Below the pieces are notes generated by a model. The model did not search any database. It worked only from the letters and a program-made list of their open reading frames with translations, and was not told where the DNA came from. A program made the position numbers and the translations under genes. Source: Rhodospirillales bacterium BBD 1991-14 (GTDB taxonomy: Bacteria > Pseudomonadota > Alphaproteobacteria > Kiloniellales > Kiloniellaceae). Taken from it: a stretch of DNA of 64,000 nt. Of the stretch, positions 8,856 through 18,037 are shown in pieces (position 1 is the first letter of the stretch; every line of letters starts with the position of its first letter). The stretch covers positions 186,001 through 250,000 of the forward strand of contig LYSY01000002.1 in the NCBI GenBank assembly GCA_001657395.1, written 5' to 3'.

Positions 8856-9389
8856 TCAGCGCAACGGGTAGACCGCCTCGGCGGAGTAGATCGCGCCCTC
8901 GTGGGCGAGATAGCTGGAATAGAGGGTGAAGTCCCGCACCTCGAAGGGCTCTGCGCGGAACAGGGCGTGCTGCACCAGATACGCCTGCAGCCGCGTGCCG
9001 GGGCTGGACTTGAAGCGGGCCAGGGTCACGTGGGGTTTGAACTTGCGCTTCTCCGGCTCCAGGCCGGCGCGCTGCAGCGCCGTCTCGATCTTCGCCTGGA
9101 GGCGTTCCAGGGCGCCGTTGGCCTCCACCCCGACCCAGAGCGAGCGCGGCTTGCGGTCGTCGCCGAACTGGCCGACGCCGCGCAGGGCCAGCGGGAAGCG
9201 CGGTCCCTGGATACCGGAGAGCGCGGCATCCACGTCGTCGGCGGTATGGCCGTCGACCTCCCCGATGAAGCGCAGCGTCAGGTGCAGGTTGGCGGGGTCG
9301 ACCCAGCGCGCACCGGGCAGACCGGAGGTCAGGCCGCAAAGCCGGTCACGCAGATCGGCGGGCAGGGACAGGGCAACGAACAAGCGCAT
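8856..9389 (-). CDS. thpR: RNA 2',3'-cyclic phosphodiesterase (ThpR/LigT family)
   Basis: The protein has 177 residues, the usual length of the 2H phosphoesterase family. Both HxTx motifs are present, H36-LTL and H120-VTL, and provide the two catalytic histidines that open 2',3'-cyclic phosphates on RNA ends. The N-terminus MRLFVALSLP is typical of the family. It is a soluble cytoplasmic enzyme with a role in RNA end processing. It stands between the repeat-protein array and a same-strand aldo/keto reductase, with no obvious operon partner. Confidence 0.93.
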   Translation of the reverse strand: MRLFVALSLPADLRDRLCGLTSGLPGARWVDPANLHLTLRFIGEVDGHTADDVDAALSGIQGPRFPLALRGVGQFGDDRKPRSLWVGVEANGALERLQAKIETALQRAGLEPEKRKFKPHVTLARFKSSPGTRLQAYLVQHALFRAEPFEVRDFTLYSSYLAHEGAIYSAEAVYPLR

Positions 9390-9481
9390 GGCCGTGAACG
9401 ACCTTCACAGGATGGGCGGGGTCCCGGGAGCCTAATCCGGCCGCGGGTCCCCGGGCGGCGGCCCGGGCCGGCGCCCTTCGC

Positions 9482-10525
9482 TTATGGGCAGGGATAGGTG
9501 TAGTTCTTGTGGATGCCCTCGATGCCGTTGAGGACCTCGTCACTGAGAACCACATCCTTGGCCGCCATGTCCAGCTTGAGCTGTTCCATTTTCGTGGCAC
9601 CGATGATCGAGGCGGTGACGAAAGGCCGGGACAGCACGAAGGCATGGGCCAGATGGGCCGGATCCATCCCATGGTCGCGGGCCAGCTGCACATAGGCCGT
9701 GGTGGCGGCGTCGGCCTGGGGCCCCTGATAGCGGGTGTTGTCCGGCCAGAGCGTGCGCCGCGCGCCCTCCGGCCACTGACCGTCCAGGTACTTGCCGCTG
9801 AGGGTGCCGGCGGCCAGCGGCGCATAGGCCAGCAGGCCGCAATGCTCGCGCATCGCCACCTCCGCCAGCCGCGTCTCAAAGCTGCGGTTGAGCAGGCTGT
9901 AGGGATTCTGCACGGAAACGGCCCGCGGCCCGCGGCCGACTTCGGCGCCGGCGATGAAGCGCATCACACCCCAGGGGTTCTCGTTGGAGAGCCCCACCGT
10001 GCGCACCTTCCCGGCCTTCACCACGTCATCCAGGGCTTCCAGGGTCTCCTCGACGGGGGTCTCGTCAGCCCGGGGATTGTGGTGGTAGGCGAGGCCGCGG
10101 AAGTCGTTGGTGGCGCGGTCCGGCCAGTGGAGCTGATAGAGATCGATGTAGTCGGTCTTCAGGCGCTTCAGACTGGTGTCCACCGCGGCGGCGATGTGGT
10201 GCTTGTTGAAGCGGGTGTCGCCGCCGCGGATGTAGGGGAAGCGTTGCTTGTTGGGGCCGACGATCTTGGTCGCCAGCACCACCTTGTCGCGGTTGCCGCG
10301 GGCAGCGAACCAGTTGCCGATGATCTCCTCGGTCCGCCCGTAGGTCTCGGCCTTGGGGGCGATGGGATACATCTCGGCGGTGTCGAAGAAGTTGATGCCC
10401 TGGTCGAGGGCATAGTCCATCTGCTCGAAGCCCTCGGCCTCGGTGTTCTGGATTCCCCAGGTCATGGTGCCGAGGCAGATGGCGCTGACCTTGATGTCGC
10501 TGCGACCGAGTTGCCGGTATTCCAT
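9482..10525 (-). CDS. Tas-like NADP-dependent aldo/keto reductase
   Basis: This 347-residue TIM-barrel oxidoreductase has the catalytic tetrad visible as D48, Y53, K87 and H133 (NFFDTAEMY, LATKIVG, YQLHWPD). The length and the insert RGGDTRFNKHHI are characteristic of the E. coli Tas subgroup, whose natural substrate is uncertain. The nucleotide-binding end (ASIIGATKMEQL) is intact. The ATG at 10525 follows AAGGGGGGACC, a strong ribosome site. Confidence 0.92.
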   Translation of the reverse strand: MEYRQLGRSDIKVSAICLGTMTWGIQNTEAEGFEQMDYALDQGINFFDTAEMYPIAPKAETYGRTEEIIGNWFAARGNRDKVVLATKIVGPNKQRFPYIRGGDTRFNKHHIAAAVDTSLKRLKTDYIDLYQLHWPDRATNDFRGLAYHHNPRADETPVEETLEALDDVVKAGKVRTVGLSNENPWGVMRFIAGAEVGRGPRAVSVQNPYSLLNRSFETRLAEVAMREHCGLLAYAPLAAGTLSGKYLDGQWPEGARRTLWPDNTRYQGPQADAATTAYVQLARDHGMDPAHLAHAFVLSRPFVTASIIGATKMEQLKLDMAAKDVVLSDEVLNGIEGIHKNYTYPCP

Positions 10526-10634
10526 TGGTCCCCCCTTGAATGGTGCCCAGAAGGTCGGATGTCACGGTGGCGCCGGCCCGTGGGGGGCCGCTCGCCGGTG
10601 TGGCGGTGCCGCGCTAAAGGTGCTCCGGAAGTCT

Positions 10635-11840
10635 CTAGAGCAGCAGCGTCAGCACGCCGGTGTAGCCGTAGAGGCGGTTGTTGGAGATTTCGCCGTTGGC
10701 GAAGAAACCGGTGAGCGGAATATCCCCAAACGTCTCGCGGATCAACCGCAACTCCTCGGACTGGGTGCCGAAGAGGTGGCGGCCCCGCGCCACGCAGGAG
10801 ACATAGAGCGCCGCCCGCGGAGCGCCGCCGGCGCGGTTGCTGAGATCGCGCAGCATGCGTTGCAGGTCTTCCTTCGCCGAGGCGTGGTCGCGCCGGCAGA
10901 AGGCCAGACGGTCGCCGAGGGAAAGGTCGGCGCCGATCTGAAGCCACTGGCGCTCCAGGTCCATGCCGATGAGATTGCGCACCAGGTAGTCGCCGGTATC
11001 GCTGCCGGCGATCGGCAGGGCGGCGTAGATGTACCCCCCGATGCGGCGCAGGTCGCGCGCCAGCAGTTCGCCGACCTCCTCGCGCAGAACATCCAGCACC
11101 GGACGGCCGTCGAGGCTGGCAACGACCCCTTCGCCCGCCATCTCGGTCACCTCGTGGGGCTCGCCGATGGGCGTGCAGCCCTGGGAGAGCCCGGCAACCG
11201 CAAGCTGCTCCGAACTGAAGAGGACGCCCGAAAGTCCGCCGGCCGCCACTGCGCCCGAAACCTGTAAGCCCGAAACCTGCGTCCCCCCGGAGACCTGCGG
11301 GTAGTCCTCGCCCTCGCCGACGGTCAGCCCGCCGACCAGAAAGGCCGAGGTGGCTTCGGAGACCGCCTCGACGACATCGACGATCAGCGGGTTGCGGGGG
11401 TCGCCGTGCACCACGCCGAGGATCGGCTTGTGCGCCGCCACCCAGCCGCCGTGCTCGCGGGTGAAGTCTTCCAGCCCGCCGGTGACCGGGGCGAAGAGGC
11501 GATAGCTGTCCTCCGGCAGCGCCGCCACCAGAATGGAAAGCGCCGGCCGGTCGTAGATCTCCTCCCCGGAGGCCATGACGCCGGCGCCCACGGTCCCGAC
11601 CCAGTCGGTGATGCCGCAGCGTTCGCGCAGAAAGGTGACGATGCTGCCCAGATCGTCGGCGAGCGGCCCCGTCGCATAGACAAACCCCAGGTTGGCGCGC
11701 TCCGGCAGGCTGCCCAGGGCCTCCACGCAGGCCGCGGCCACGCTGCCCCAGGCCTTGTCATCCTCCGGATCGCCCACCGCGTAGGCGGACTTGTAGCGCC
11801 CGGCGGTCTGGGAGCCGATGGTGATCGGCTCAGCGGTCAT
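10635..11840 (-). CDS. FIST N- and C-terminal domain sensor protein
   Basis: This protein of 401 residues matches the FIST architecture: an N-terminal domain (LGFVYATGPLADDL, VGTVGAGVMASG) and a C-terminal domain ending GFFANGEISNNRLYGYTGVLTLLL. FIST proteins are thought to bind small ligands and often accompany signalling proteins, but none is adjacent here. There is no signal peptide or membrane segment. Around residues 183-198 a short repeat (QVSGGTQVSGLQVSG) reflects repeated CAGGTTTCGGG-type DNA at 11255-11285 and may be a local expansion. Confidence 0.88.
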   Translation of the reverse strand: MTAEPITIGSQTAGRYKSAYAVGDPEDDKAWGSVAAACVEALGSLPERANLGFVYATGPLADDLGSIVTFLRERCGITDWVGTVGAGVMASGEEIYDRPALSILVAALPEDSYRLFAPVTGGLEDFTREHGGWVAAHKPILGVVHGDPRNPLIVDVVEAVSEATSAFLVGGLTVGEGEDYPQVSGGTQVSGLQVSGAVAAGGLSGVLFSSEQLAVAGLSQGCTPIGEPHEVTEMAGEGVVASLDGRPVLDVLREEVGELLARDLRRIGGYIYAALPIAGSDTGDYLVRNLIGMDLERQWLQIGADLSLGDRLAFCRRDHASAKEDLQRMLRDLSNRAGGAPRAALYVSCVARGRHLFGTQSEELRLIRETFGDIPLTGFFANGEISNNRLYGYTGVLTLLL

Positions 11841-11901
11841 GCCGCAGGCTCCCAGGGATTTCCGGTATGGGGGTGTCGGACCAGATCGGCATCAGGCCCC
11901 A

Positions 11902-12594
11902 TCAATTGACCTGCGCCGGCTGCGCACCGTCGGCGGCGTCCCGCACCAGGGCAACGACATAAGGCTTGATCCGCTTGACGATCTCGGCCACGCCGCGGGC
12001 GTTGGGATGGATGCCGTCGGGCTGATTGAGCTCCGGCTCCAGCGCGACGCCGTCGAGAAAGAAGGGATAGAGCGGCGCGTCGTACTTCTCCGCCAGCCGC
12101 GGGAAGACGCTGTTGAAAGAGTCGCCGTACTCCCGCCCCAGGTTGGGCGGTGCCAGCATGCCGGCAATCAGGACCGGCAGCCCCTCCTCGGCGAAGCGCG
12201 CCATGATGGCATCCAGATTGTCATAGGTGGCCGCCGGATCGAGGCCGCGCAGGCCGTCGTTGGCGCCCAGTTCCAAAATCACCGCGGTCGGTTCGTCCGC
12301 CAGCGCCCAGTCGACGCGCGCCCGCCCGGCGGCGGAGGTGTCGCCCGAGTTTCCGGCGTTGATCACGGTGACATCCAGCCCGTCTGCCTGCAGCGCCGCT
12401 TCCAGCTGTTCCGGAAACGTTTCGCCGGCCGGCAGCCCGTAGCCATGCACCAGGCTGTCGCCGAACGCCATCAGGCGCACGGTCTGCGCGGCCGCGTCAC
12501 CGCCTGGCGGCGCGAAGGCGGCCAGGACAAGGCCGAAGAGCGCAGCCAGACCGACGCGCTGTGCCGCGGGACGCTGTCTTGTGGGAGAGGGCAT
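11902..12594 (-). CDS. tesA: Periplasmic GDSL-family arylesterase / TesA-like lysophospholipase
   Basis: This SGNH hydrolase has 230 residues and a cleavable signal peptide (about residues 1-36). The four blocks are complete: the nucleophile S47 in FGDSL, G80 in NAGNSGD, N112 in LGANDGL, and D193/H196 in PDGIHPN. Enzymes of this type cleave acyl-CoA or lysophospholipid esters in the periplasm. It is divergent from ybbA-ybbP, the same arrangement as tesA-ybbA-ybbP in E. coli and many proteobacteria, which supports the assignment. Confidence 0.93.
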   Translation of the reverse strand: MPSPTRQRPAAQRVGLAALFGLVLAAFAPPGGDAAAQTVRLMAFGDSLVHGYGLPAGETFPEQLEAALQADGLDVTVINAGNSGDTSAAGRARVDWALADEPTAVILELGANDGLRGLDPAATYDNLDAIMARFAEEGLPVLIAGMLAPPNLGREYGDSFNSVFPRLAEKYDAPLYPFFLDGVALEPELNQPDGIHPNARGVAEIVKRIKPYVVALVRDAADGAQPAQVN

Positions 12595-12805
12595 GGATCG
12601 TTCGCCTACTTAGGGATTTCGCGGACCTTCGGCGCTAGATTACGCTTATTCAGCGCTGGATTGCGCCTAAAAGGACCGCCCGCCTAAGAAGTAGGGGCCG
12701 CGGCACGGGCGATCAAGCGCCGCCGAACCGTCGTTCCGGGCAGACCGGGCGCGTTGAAATGCGGTTTTGGCGATCCATATGGCAGGCTAGCCGTACAAGA
12801 GAGGG

Positions 12806-13606
12806 ATGATGAGCGAGACAACCGACAGTGCGCCTCACATGGCGCCCGCCCCTGGCGCCACCCCTCTCGGAAAACCCGGGGGCAATGCCATGATCGCCCT
12901 GCAGGGCGTCGAGCTGACCCTGCCGTCCACCGCCGGTCCGGTCCACATCCTGCGTGGCCTGGACCTGGGTATCCCGCGCGGCGAGACGGTCAGCGTTGTC
13001 GGGCCCTCGGGCTCCGGCAAGTCCTCCATGATGATGATCATCGCCGGACTCGAGCGCGCCAGCAAAGGCGAGGTGATCATCGGCGGCACCCGATTCAACG
13101 GCCTCGACGAGGACTCCCTGGCCCGCTTCCGCCGCGACTCCGTCGGCATCGTGTTCCAGGACTTTCACCTCGTGCCGACCATGACAGCCCTGGAAAACGT
13201 CGCCATCCCGCTGGAGTTCGCCGGCCGCAACGATGCCTTCGACCGCGCCGCCGCCTGCCTGGAATCGGTCGGCCTGGGCCATCGCCTGACCCACTACCCG
13301 GGCCAGCTTTCCGGCGGCGAGCAGCAGCGCACGGCGCTCGCCCGCGCCTTCGCCGCCGGTCCCGACCTGATGCTGGCCGACGAGCCGACCGGCAACCTGG
13401 ACGGCGAAACCGGCCAGCAGATCATCGATCTTCTCTTCGGCCTGCAGGCCGACCACGGCACCACCCTGGTGCTGATCACCCACGACCCGCAACTGGCCGC
13501 CCGCTGTTCGCGCACGGTGAAGCTGCTGGACGGCCTGATCATCGATGACGGCCTGGGATCAAGTGGCGCCGCAAACGGCGCCGGCACACAAGCGGCCGTC
13601 TCGTGA
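12806..13606 (+). CDS. ybbA: ABC transporter ATP-binding protein (YbbA family)
   Basis: This is a 266-residue ABC ATPase of the LolD/MacB/YbbA type. Walker A is GPSGSGKS (66-73), the signature is LSGGEQQR (168-175), Walker B is LMLADE (188-193), and the H-loop is LITHD. It should energise the YbbP permease encoded next, with which it shares a 4-base GTGA overlap. The first ~28 residues are a low-complexity extension. The second Met at 12809 or Met29 could also be the start, but the GAGAGGG ribosome site favours the first ATGs. Confidence 0.94.
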   Translation: MMSETTDSAPHMAPAPGATPLGKPGGNAMIALQGVELTLPSTAGPVHILRGLDLGIPRGETVSVVGPSGSGKSSMMMIIAGLERASKGEVIIGGTRFNGLDEDSLARFRRDSVGIVFQDFHLVPTMTALENVAIPLEFAGRNDAFDRAAACLESVGLGHRLTHYPGQLSGGEQQRTALARAFAAGPDLMLADEPTGNLDGETGQQIIDLLFGLQADHGTTLVLITHDPQLAARCSRTVKLLDGLIIDDGLGSSGAANGAGTQAAVS

Positions 13607-16188
13607 CCACGCTGGAGCAGCACGCCGGGCGCAGCGGCGCCGGAAGCCTGGACGCCGAGAGCGGCGGCGGTCTGCCGCTCGCCCTGCGGCTGGCGCGGCG
13701 GGAGCTGCGCGGCGGTCTCAAGGGGTTCCGAATCTTCCTGGCCTGCCTCACCCTGGGCGTTGCCGCCATCGCCGGCGTCGGCTCGGTTTCGGAGGCGATG
13801 CTGCAGGGCCTGCAGCGCGACGGGCGCATCCTGCTGGGCGGCGACATGGATCTGCGCCTCACCCACGTGGAGGCCAGCGCCGAGCAGCAGGACTGGCTGG
13901 CCGAGCGTGTCGAGGTTTCCAGCGTTTCGGAGATGCGCGCCATGGCGCGGGGACTCGACGAAGGGTCGCGCCGCGTCCTGGTCGAGCTGAAGGCCGTCGA
14001 TAACCTCTACCCGCTCTACGGCGCCGTGCGCCTGGCGCCCGAGGGCGATCTGGCGGCAGCCCTGGCCCGCCAGGACGGCGTCTGGGGCGCCGTGGTCGAC
14101 GGCAATCTGCTGCGCCGCCTGGACGTCGAACTGGGCGAGCTGGTGCAGATCGGCGACACCCAGTTCCGCGTGTCGGCGGTGCTCGAGCGCGAACCGGACC
14201 GCACCTCGCGGGCCTTCACCCTGGGTCCGACCTTCATGGTCGACCGCGCAAGCCTGCCGGAGACCAACCTGGTGCAGCCCGGCAGCCTGATCCGCAACCA
14301 CTACCGCCTGCGCTTCGGCGACGGCCTTTCCGCTGCCGATCTGCGGCAGGACCTCCAGGAAACCTTCCCGCAGGCCGGCTGGCGCATCCGCGACACGACG
14401 GAAGCGGCCCCCGGGATCGGCCGCTTCATCGACCGCTTGACCCTCTTCCTTACGCTGGTCGGCCTCACCGCCCTTCTGGTCGGGGGCGTCGGCGTCGGCA
14501 ATGCGGTGCGCAGCTACCTGGAAGGCAAGACCGGCACCATCGCGACCATGAAGTGTCTGGGCGCGCCCGGACGCCTGATCTTCCAGGTCTACATGACGCA
14601 GATCCTGGTGCTCGCCTCCCTCGGCATCGTCATCGGCCTCTTGATCGGCGGCCTCAGCCCGCCCGTTGTCTCGGCGATCATCGGCGACACCCTGGGCTGG
14701 CGCGCCGAACTCGGCATCTATCCCCTGCCGCTGATCACCGCGGCCGTCTTCGGCGTGCTGACCGCCATCACCTTTTCGCTCTGGCCGCTGACCCGCGCCC
14801 AGAACGTCGCCGCCGCCAGCCTGTTCCGCGATCTCATCACGCCGGCCGGCGGCCGGCCGGACCGCAAGGGCCTGCTGGCGCTGCTCGTCTTCGGCAGCCT
14901 GCTGGCCGGACTGGCCGTGGTCACCGCCACTGACCAGATGCTGGCGCTCTACTTCGTCATCGGGGCCATCGGCGCGCTGCTGCTGTTCCGCCTGGCGGCT
15001 CAGGGCATCATGGCGGTGAGCCGGCGCCTGCCGCGGCCGCGGCGCCCGGGCCTGCGTCTGGCGCTGACCAATCTGCACCGGCCCGGCGCCCCCACCGGAT
15101 CGGTGGTGATGTCCCTTGGCCTCGGCTTGACCGTGCTGGTGGCCATCGCCCTCATCGAAGGCAACCTCTCCCGCCAGGTGCAGCAGAGCCTGCCCGAAGA
15201 GGCACCCGGCTTCTACTTCATCGACATCCAGCCGGATCAGGTCGCGGAGTTTGACCGGCTGATCGCCGGCCTGGACGGCATCGAGGACATCCAGCGCGTG
15301 CCCATGCTGCGCGGCCGCATCTCCGCCGTGAACGGCGTCCCGCCGGAGCAGCTCGTCATCCCGCCGGATGTGCAGTGGATTTTTCGTGGCGACCGCGGCC
15401 TGACCTGGATGCGCGAGCAGCGCGCCGGCGACGAACTGACATCAGGCGATTGGTGGCCGGCGGACTACGACGGCCCGCCCCTGGTCTCCCTCGACGACGA
15501 GGTGGGACGCGCCCTGGGGCTCGGCCCGGGCGACAAGCTCAGCATCAACATCCTCGGCCGCGACGTCGAGGTGACCATCGCCAACCTGCGCGTGGTCGAC
15601 TGGGGCAGCCTCACCATCAACTTCGTCATGGTGTTCTCCCCCGGCCTGCTGGAACAGGCGCCGCAGACCCACATCGCCACCGTGCGTGCCGCCCCGGAGG
15701 CGGAGGACGCGCTGGAGATCGCGGTGACCGACCGCTTCATCAACGTCTCCTCGATCCGCGTCAAGGAGGCGCTGGAGCAGGTCGGCGAGCTGATGGGACA
15801 CATCGCAACGGCGGTCCGCGCCATCGCCGCCGTGGCACTGGCCGCCGGCGTTCTGGTGCTGGCGGGTGCCGTTGCCGCCGGGCATCACCGGCGGGTCTAC
15901 GACGCCGTGGTGCTGAAGGTGCTGGGGGCAACCCGGCGGGTGGTGGCGCAGGCCTTCCTGCTGGAATACGGCCTGCTTGGCTTGGTGACGGCGGCCATCG
16001 CCTCGGTCATCGGCACCGGCGCCGCCTATCTGGTGCTGACCGAGATCATGCGCGCGCCCTTCGTCTTTCTGCCGGATTCAGTGATCACCACCGCGCTGCT
16101 GGCCACGGCGATTACCGTCGCATTCGGCTTCGCCGGCACCTGGCGGGCCCTGGGCCAGAAAGCCGCCCCCCTGCTGCGCAACGAATAG
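13603..16188 (+). CDS. ybbP: ABC transporter permease (YbbP family, FtsX domains)
   Basis: This is an 861-residue inner-membrane permease starting at a GTG that overlaps the ybbA stop. It has an N-terminal membrane segment (IFLACLTLGVAAIAGVGS), a large periplasmic domain, a first FtsX-type membrane block around residues 270-400, a central pair of helices, a second periplasmic domain and a final FtsX block (residues ~740-850, ending in ALGQKAAPLLRNE). This duplicated layout is that of YbbP. The YbbAP-TesA set is thought to handle hydrophobic or lipid-like compounds at the envelope. The substrate is not established. Confidence 0.93.
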   Translation: MTTLEQHAGRSGAGSLDAESGGGLPLALRLARRELRGGLKGFRIFLACLTLGVAAIAGVGSVSEAMLQGLQRDGRILLGGDMDLRLTHVEASAEQQDWLAERVEVSSVSEMRAMARGLDEGSRRVLVELKAVDNLYPLYGAVRLAPEGDLAAALARQDGVWGAVVDGNLLRRLDVELGELVQIGDTQFRVSAVLEREPDRTSRAFTLGPTFMVDRASLPETNLVQPGSLIRNHYRLRFGDGLSAADLRQDLQETFPQAGWRIRDTTEAAPGIGRFIDRLTLFLTLVGLTALLVGGVGVGNAVRSYLEGKTGTIATMKCLGAPGRLIFQVYMTQILVLASLGIVIGLLIGGLSPPVVSAIIGDTLGWRAELGIYPLPLITAAVFGVLTAITFSLWPLTRAQNVAAASLFRDLITPAGGRPDRKGLLALLVFGSLLAGLAVVTATDQMLALYFVIGAIGALLLFRLAAQGIMAVSRRLPRPRRPGLRLALTNLHRPGAPTGSVVMSLGLGLTVLVAIALIEGNLSRQVQQSLPEEAPGFYFIDIQPDQVAEFDRLIAGLDGIEDIQRVPMLRGRISAVNGVPPEQLVIPPDVQWIFRGDRGLTWMREQRAGDELTSGDWWPADYDGPPLVSLDDEVGRALGLGPGDKLSINILGRDVEVTIANLRVVDWGSLTINFVMVFSPGLLEQAPQTHIATVRAAPEAEDALEIAVTDRFINVSSIRVKEALEQVGELMGHIATAVRAIAAVALAAGVLVLAGAVAAGHHRRVYDAVVLKVLGATRRVVAQAFLLEYGLLGLVTAAIASVIGTGAAYLVLTEIMRAPFVFLPDSVITTALLATAITVAFGFAGTWRALGQKAAPLLRNE

Positions 16189-16216
16189 CCGTAGCGCAGG
16201 AAGTCTCCGTGGCCTT

Positions 16217-16240
16217 GACGGGGGTTGCCAAACCCCCGTC
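16217..16240 (+). terminator. Hairpin downstream of ybbP
   Basis: GACGGGGGTT and AACCCCCGTC form a perfect 10-bp stem with the loop GCCA, 28 bases after the ybbP stop. There is no following T-run, so it is only a likely terminator or mRNA 3'-end structure. The rest of the 298-base gap up to 16486 holds no gene. Confidence 0.5.
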
Positions 16241-16441
16241 GCACAAGCAGGAATCGGGTCCTGAACGCATCTTTGGCACAGCTCAAAGCTGTGTTTCAGT
16301 GCCTTGAATATGAAGAAAAATTTACGCACAAGCCGTGCGAAAATCGGTTGATTCAGACCCCGGAACCTCCAATATTACCTCTGAATTCTCTGGGCAAGAC
16401 GGTGGCCCGGACGCTACTGTTCCGGCCACTTGGATAGATCG

Positions 16442-16459
16442 GCCACTCGGCTGAGTGGC
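16442..16459 (+). promoter_or_regulatory. Small hairpin in the BI-1 gene leader
   Basis: GCCACTC and GAGTGGC can pair around the loop GGCT, 27 bases before the ATG at 16487. It could shape the 5' untranslated region. No function is shown. Confidence 0.25.
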
Positions 16460-16486
16460 GCATGGGTAAAACGAAAGGGTGTCCTA

Positions 16487-17209
16487 ATGGCTCTCGGTCC
16501 CGACCGCAGGTACATGACGCAGACGCAGGCTGATGCCGCGCAGATCGATGAGGGTCTGCGCAAGTACATGCTTGGCGTCTACAACTACATGGCGCTGGGG
16601 GTGGCCTTCACCGGCATCGTGGCCCTCTTCGTCGCTTCCCAGCCCGCGCTGATGCAGGCCATCGCCGGAAGCCCGTTCCGCTGGGTGCTGTTCCTCGGCA
16701 TCATCGGCTTCGGCTTCTTCGCGCCGCGTGTGATCATGAGCGGCTCCATGGCCATGGCGCACGGATCCTTCTGGGTCTATGCAGCGATGTGGGGCGCTTT
16801 GATGTCCCCGATGTTCCTGATCTACACCGGGGACAGCATGGTGCGGGTGTTCTTCATCACCGCCGCCGCTTTCGCCGGCACCAGCCTCTACGGCTACACC
16901 ACCAAGCGGAACCTCGCTCCCTTGGGCGCCTTTTTCATGATGGCGACCATCGGCATCCTGGTGGCGCTGCTGGTGAACATCTTCCTGCTGCAGTCCGAGT
17001 TGTTCCACCTCGGCCTGTCCATCGTGGTGGTGCTGGTCTTCGCCGGCCTGACCGCCTACGAGACGCAGATGATCAAGAACATGTACAGCGAGTCCGACGG
17101 CAACGAGGTCGCCGCCCGCAAGTCGATCTTCGGCGCCTTCATGCTCTACGGCAGCTTCGTGACCATGTTCATCTGGCTGCTCAGCATCTTCGGCGTGGCC
17201 CGCGAGTAG
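16487..17209 (+). CDS. BAX inhibitor-1 / YccA family integral membrane protein
   Basis: This 240-residue protein has about seven hydrophobic helices, beginning with a soluble ~25-residue N-terminus (MALGPDRRYMTQTQ). The frame extends upstream to 16430. I chose the ATG at 16487 because GAAAGGGTG precedes it and the N-terminus then matches family proteins of this length. The segment LTAYETQMIKNMY and the following charged stretch are typical of bacterial BI-1 (YbhL/YccA) proteins, which are thought to conduct ions such as calcium. It is monocistronic and ends in a strong terminator. Confidence 0.93.
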   Translation: MALGPDRRYMTQTQADAAQIDEGLRKYMLGVYNYMALGVAFTGIVALFVASQPALMQAIAGSPFRWVLFLGIIGFGFFAPRVIMSGSMAMAHGSFWVYAAMWGALMSPMFLIYTGDSMVRVFFITAAAFAGTSLYGYTTKRNLAPLGAFFMMATIGILVALLVNIFLLQSELFHLGLSIVVVLVFAGLTAYETQMIKNMYSESDGNEVAARKSIFGAFMLYGSFVTMFIWLLSIFGVARE

Positions 17210-17238
17210 ACGCGGCGAAACGCTCCGATAAAGCGGAA

Positions 17239-17266
17239 GGCCCGGAACTTCGGTTCCGGGCCTTTT
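17239..17266 (+). terminator. Intrinsic terminator after the BI-1 gene
   Basis: GGCCCGGAAC, the tetraloop TTCG and GTTCCGGGCC make a perfect 10-bp stem, followed by TTTT. This is a canonical rho-independent terminator 30 bases after the stop. Confidence 0.92.
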
Positions 17267-17290
17267 GCTTTGATGGTATCTGTTGCTTGA

Positions 17291-17396
17291 GCATGCGTGG
17301 CACCCTCCGAGACGGCGCTGACGCGCCTCCTCAGGGTGAGGCTGGAGACCAGTCCCCTCACGCTGAGGAGGACCGAAGGTCCGTCTCGAAGCATGT
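17291..17396. repeat. Imperfect palindromic intergenic repeat
   Basis: The element has inverted outer ends (GAGACGG near 17310 and CCGTCTC near 17381, with GCATG at both edges) and inner CCTCAGGGTGAGG / CCTCACGCTGAGG arms. Such CCTCA..TGAGG palindromes are familiar as dispersed intergenic repeats in GC-rich alphaproteobacteria. It occupies most of the gap between the BI-1 terminator and the next repeat. Confidence 0.6.
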
Positions 17397-17403
17397 CGGA
17401 CCG

Positions 17404-17524
17404 CCCCACCCGTCATACTCGGGCTTGACCCGAGTATCCACGGCAGGGCCAGACCCGATCTCAGCCTCCGAACGCTCCAGCGGGCGGACCTATGGACCCC
17501 CAGAAGCCAAAGGGGATCAAGTCC
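17404..17524 (+). repeat. 121-bp dispersed repeat, left copy
   Basis: This copy contains the palindrome ATACTCGGGCTTGACCCGAGTAT and extends through CCAGCGGGCGGACC to GATCAAGTCC. A second copy of exactly the same length and orientation lies at 18306-18426. The two bracket the small regulator islet between them. Confidence 0.75.
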
Positions 17525-17563
17525 TGACGTGACAGATGGAGAGGAGGCTTCGTATCCGCCGCG

Positions 17564-17875
17564 TTACCGCTGCGGTCTTGTGAAGCGCGCGCCAGCGCCG
17601 CCGGTCTGGTCGGCGTCGAAGACGCCTATGCCGGCGGCGCTGAAGGTGAGGCGCAACAGGCGGGCTTTGACTGACGTGAGGTCGCAGTGGCCACGTTCGA
17701 AATTGCAGAGGGTGATGTAGTGGATCTCGCAGCACTCGGCCAAGTCCTCGCGGGTCCACTGCAACAGGGCGCGGGCCGCTCGGCACTGCGGGCCGGTGAT
17801 GGGTTTCGACGGTGTGGGAACTGGGGCGCCTTGGTTGAGGGAAGGCGAATCCATGGTAAGGCTGTTCTCAGCCAT
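17564..17875 (-). CDS. Small XRE-type helix-turn-helix regulator
   Basis: From the ATG at 17875 this encodes 103 residues. The frame is open to 18034, but AAGAGGAG directly precedes the chosen ATG. After a ~25-residue flexible start comes a compact HTH (residues ~29-88): ITGPQCRAARALLQWTREDLAE, then a recognition region ending NFERG. The tail AAGIGVFDAD is typical of short alphaproteobacterial XRE proteins. It probably binds DNA. It is transcribed away from the RHH gene at 18038, and the inverted repeat at 17953-17983 lies in the shared intergenic region, so auto- or cross-regulation is plausible. Confidence 0.75.
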   Translation of the reverse strand: MAENSLTMDSPSLNQGAPVPTPSKPITGPQCRAARALLQWTREDLAECCEIHYITLCNFERGHCDLTSVKARLLRLTFSAAGIGVFDADQTGGAGARFTRPQR

Positions 17876-17952
17876 GGCCTGACTCCTCTTAAGTCGGGTT
17901 GTGGTCAGGCGCGGGCGGGTGCTGCTACACCTTCCCGCGCCGTCCGATTGGT

Positions 17953-17983
17953 GAACGTATGCAGATGAGTGTATATTACGTTC
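17953..17983. promoter_or_regulatory. Inverted repeat between the divergent XRE and RHH genes
   Basis: GAACGTA and TACGTTC form a perfect 7-bp inverted repeat with a 17-base spacer in an AT-rich stretch between two divergent DNA-binding protein genes. This is a candidate operator. ATGAGTG also occurs twice nearby (17965 and 18019). Confidence 0.4.
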
Positions 17984-18037
17984 AATTGAAAACTCGATCA
18001 ACACTCTTTTGCATACAATGAGTGCAAACCGCAAACA

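Noticed and set aside
13294-15078. Minus-strand frame of 594 codons opposite ybbA-ybbP
   Set aside because: Low-complexity antisense of an ABC transporter with intact motifs.
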